Shown piece by piece: positions 62,475 to 64,000 of a stretch of 64,000 nt of DNA (position 1 is the stretch's first letter; every line of letters starts with the position of its first letter). The translations under genes were made by a program, and so were the position numbers. The stretch comes from Acidobacteriota bacterium. Lineage in GTDB: Bacteria; Acidobacteriota; Terriglobia; Acidiferrales; UBA7541. The notes under the pieces were generated by a model. The model was not told the DNA's origin, did not search any database, and saw only the letters and a program-made list of their open reading frames with translations. The stretch spans positions 62,001 to 126,000 of the forward strand of contig JABCZD010000004.1 of the NCBI GenBank assembly GCA_013289855.1, in the 5' to 3' direction.

Positions 62475-63323
62475 ATGAATCGAAACACATGGATGTGTCT
62501 AGTAGCTGGTGGAGCCCTGATTTTGACCGCGGGAACGGCGCGTGCGCAAGGTCCGCATCGCGGCGGCCCGGGCTTCGGCGGTCCAATGGAGTTGATGGGA
62601 TTTGAAGGCGGGCATGGAAAAGTGGTAAAGGGCGCGCCATTTTCCGCGACGGCGACGTCCGAAACTACCGAGACGCTGACGGACGGAACGGTGATTCATC
62701 GTACCGCGCAATTGAGTTTGTATCGCGACAGCCAGGGCCGTTCGCGGCGCGAATTGACGGCGTCGGGATTCGGGCCGCTGGCAGCGTCGGGCACGCCGAA
62801 AACCATGGTGATGATTTCCGATCCCGTGGCCGGCGCGCACTACATGCTGGATTCCACCAATAAGGTAGCGCACGAGATGGCTATGCGGACCCCATCTGCC
62901 ACGTCTGACGCCACCGACAGCTTCCACCAGAAGATGGAAGCACGCGAAGCGTCCGAAGAAGCTGCGGGCTTGCTGAAGAAAGAATCGCTCGGAACGCAGG
63001 TGATTGACGGCGTCAGCGTGGAGGGCACGCGCATTACCAAGACGATTCCCGCGGGGAAGATTGGTAATGACAAGGCCATCCAGATCGTTTCCGAGCGCTG
63101 GTATTCGGCGGATTTGCAGATTGTGGTGAAGAGCACACACAGCGATCCGCAATTCGGAACCACGACGTATACGGTAACTAATCTGCAGAAGACTGAGCCG
63201 GCGGCAACGTTGTTTGCGGTGCCTGCGGGCTACACGGTGACGGCGGGCGGCGGGCGCGGACACGGTGGCCCTGGCGGACCTGGTGGGCCGGGTGGCGCTC
63301 CAGCTCCTCCTGCCGAAGAATAG
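62475..63323 (+). CDS. Exported protein with Gly-rich C-terminus, ECF-linked
   Basis: A 282-residue protein with a signal peptide (residues 5-25, ARAQG cut), a Gly-rich N-terminal region, a beta-rich central domain (DGTVIHRTAQLSLYRDSQGR, then LGTQVIDGVSVEGTRITKTI and IQIVSERWYSADLQIVVKST), and a low-complexity C-terminus of GHGGPGGPGG repeats followed by PAPPAEE. It lies 71 nt after the anti-sigma gene, so it is probably controlled by the same ECF system. Function unknown. Confidence 0.78.
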   Translation: MNRNTWMCLVAGGALILTAGTARAQGPHRGGPGFGGPMELMGFEGGHGKVVKGAPFSATATSETTETLTDGTVIHRTAQLSLYRDSQGRSRRELTASGFGPLAASGTPKTMVMISDPVAGAHYMLDSTNKVAHEMAMRTPSATSDATDSFHQKMEAREASEEAAGLLKKESLGTQVIDGVSVEGTRITKTIPAGKIGNDKAIQIVSERWYSADLQIVVKSTHSDPQFGTTTYTVTNLQKTEPAATLFAVPAGYTVTAGGGRGHGGPGGPGGPGGAPAPPAEE

Positions 63324-63375
63324 TTTTCCGGCGCTCGGATATTTCCGGGCGGGGCCCGTAAGCCCTCACGATGCG

Positions 63376-63409
63376 GCGCTTGGTGCGTGGCATATTTCGC
63401 ACCAAGCGC
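63376..63409. repeat. Perfect 12-bp hairpin between convergent genes
   Basis: GCGCTTGGTGCG (63376-63387) and CGCACCAAGCGC (63398-63409) with a 10-nt loop TGGCATATTT. It lies between the ECF operon end and the glcF-like gene. There is no U tract after it, so termination would need another signal; it may be a stabilising structure. Confidence 0.6.
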
Positions 63410-63577
63410 GGCCAGAGATACACAACGAGCTTCTCTCCTGAAGACGGTAGGCGCCCTTTTGACAGCGGGTTGATCGCTGGCAAAGGGGCGCTTCCGTTTC
63501 TGGAAAACGAAAATTCCTCTCGCAGTAGCGACGACTCACGAATACTATTCCGCTATGGTGTCGCATCACGACGCGGG

Positions 63578-64000
63578 CTACAGCGTTTGCGCGTGCGTAA
63601 TCGCGCGGTCGAGCAGTTCGATCACGTGGAACACCTTTTGATTCGTGTGATGCATGGCGGCGCCGGCGCGGAGTTGCAGCAAGCAGCCAGGGTTGGCGGT
63701 AACGATTAGCTCCGCGTTGGTGGATTTAGCGTGCTGCATTTTTCCAGCTAGCAGGTCGAGTGAGGTTTGAGTTTGCGTAATGTTGTAGCTACCCGCCGAG
63801 CCGCAGCAGATTTCCGAGTACGGCAATTCCACAAATTCGAGGTTGGGGATGGCGCGCAGGAGCTGCCGCGGAGCCTCGCGGACTTTTTGTCCGTGGAGCA
63901 GGTGGCAGGAATCCTGATAGGTGATGCGGATTATCTGCGCTGGCCCGGTTGTGTAGGTGCCGGACTTTAGTCCGGCTGGTGCATCCGCGCTCGCCGGGCT
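63578..64000 (-). CDS. glcF: Glycolate oxidase iron-sulfur subunit, 3' part only
   Basis: The last 140 codons of a reverse-strand gene whose start is beyond the right edge. The CCG domain of GlcF-type iron-sulfur proteins is visible: YQDSCHLLHGQKVREAPRQL, ELPYSEICCGSAGSYNITQT and IVTANPGCLLQLRAGAAM. In glycolate oxidase the subunit passes electrons to the quinone pool. A short insert (APAGLKSGTYTTG) precedes this part; it is encoded by a palindromic repeat-like sequence at 63959-63976 that seems inserted in frame. Confidence 0.88.
   Translation of the reverse strand, partial: SPASADAPAGLKSGTYTTGPAQIIRITYQDSCHLLHGQKVREAPRQLLRAIPNLEFVELPYSEICCGSAGSYNITQTQTSLDLLAGKMQHAKSTNAELIVTANPGCLLQLRAGAAMHHTNQKVFHVIELLDRAITHAQTL
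63959..63976. repeat. Perfect palindrome inside the glcF coding region
   Basis: GCCGGACTTTAGTCCGGC reads with a perfect 7-bp stem and a CTTTAG-type centre. It lies in frame within the glcF-like gene and encodes a segment unlike the family, so it looks like a small dispersed palindromic element inserted in a gene. Confidence 0.55.

Overview
The window looks like chromosome from a soil-type Acidobacteriota bacterium (Terriglobia / subdivision 1-like). This is inferred from moderate-to-high GC, many exported proteins of unknown function, small protein families I associate with that group (DUF3303, DUF4242, small CxxC proteins), a bactofilin/methyltransferase pair, and a serine/threonine kinase fused to an NTPase and TPRs. 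I see no rRNA, prophage, insertion sequence or CRISPR array. There is one tRNA (Ser-CGA).

Layout. 0-7 kb: a reverse-strand run of caspase-like peptidase, CHASE2-adenylate cyclase, DUF928-like exported protein, Gcr-type membrane protein and a proline-rich exported protein cut by the left edge. 7-17 kb: M48 peptidase, an unknown exported protein, a PilZ-TonB fusion, a glucoamylase-family protein, a RoxA-like dihaem cytochrome with a haem lipoprotein partner. 17.7-23.1 kb: a complete stressosome set (RsbR, RsbS, RsbT, PP2C phosphatase) in one operon with a histidine kinase that carries an RsbU_N-like RsbT-docking domain and a LuxR-type response regulator; a GGDEF enzyme and a PilZ protein are transcribed divergently. 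23.4-31.5 kb: a pseudo-HAD protein, a His-rich exported peptide, bactofilin/methyltransferase, YdcF, GalT and a membrane protein gene broken by an amber codon. 31.7-37.4 kb: TadA, tRNA-Ser, an acyl-carrier/flavoprotein pair, a PstS-like fusion, VapBC. 37.8-48.9 kb: CocE hydrolase, SDR, methyltransferase, truncated DUF1254, DUF481, PilZ, and several small zinc-ribbon-like proteins. 49.2-56.1 kb: outer-membrane proteins, DUF4239, then a porin / small phosphate-binding-like protein / hybrid histidine kinase operon. 56.2-64 kb: decayed hydrolase, DUF4242, STAND-type kinase, CPBP protease, ECF sigma/anti-sigma operon, and GlcF cut by the right edge.

The two signals most worth attention are (1) the stressosome wired by gene order and domain content to a two-component system instead of sigma-B, and (2) a roughly 440-bp repeat present twice in opposite orientation (23811-24254 and 42538-42970), each copy starting with an identical TTGACA-17-TATCCT promoter and ending upstream of a different gene, with 39-40-nt tandem units inside. 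The second looks like a transcribed non-coding leader or regulatory element that I cannot assign to any known family.
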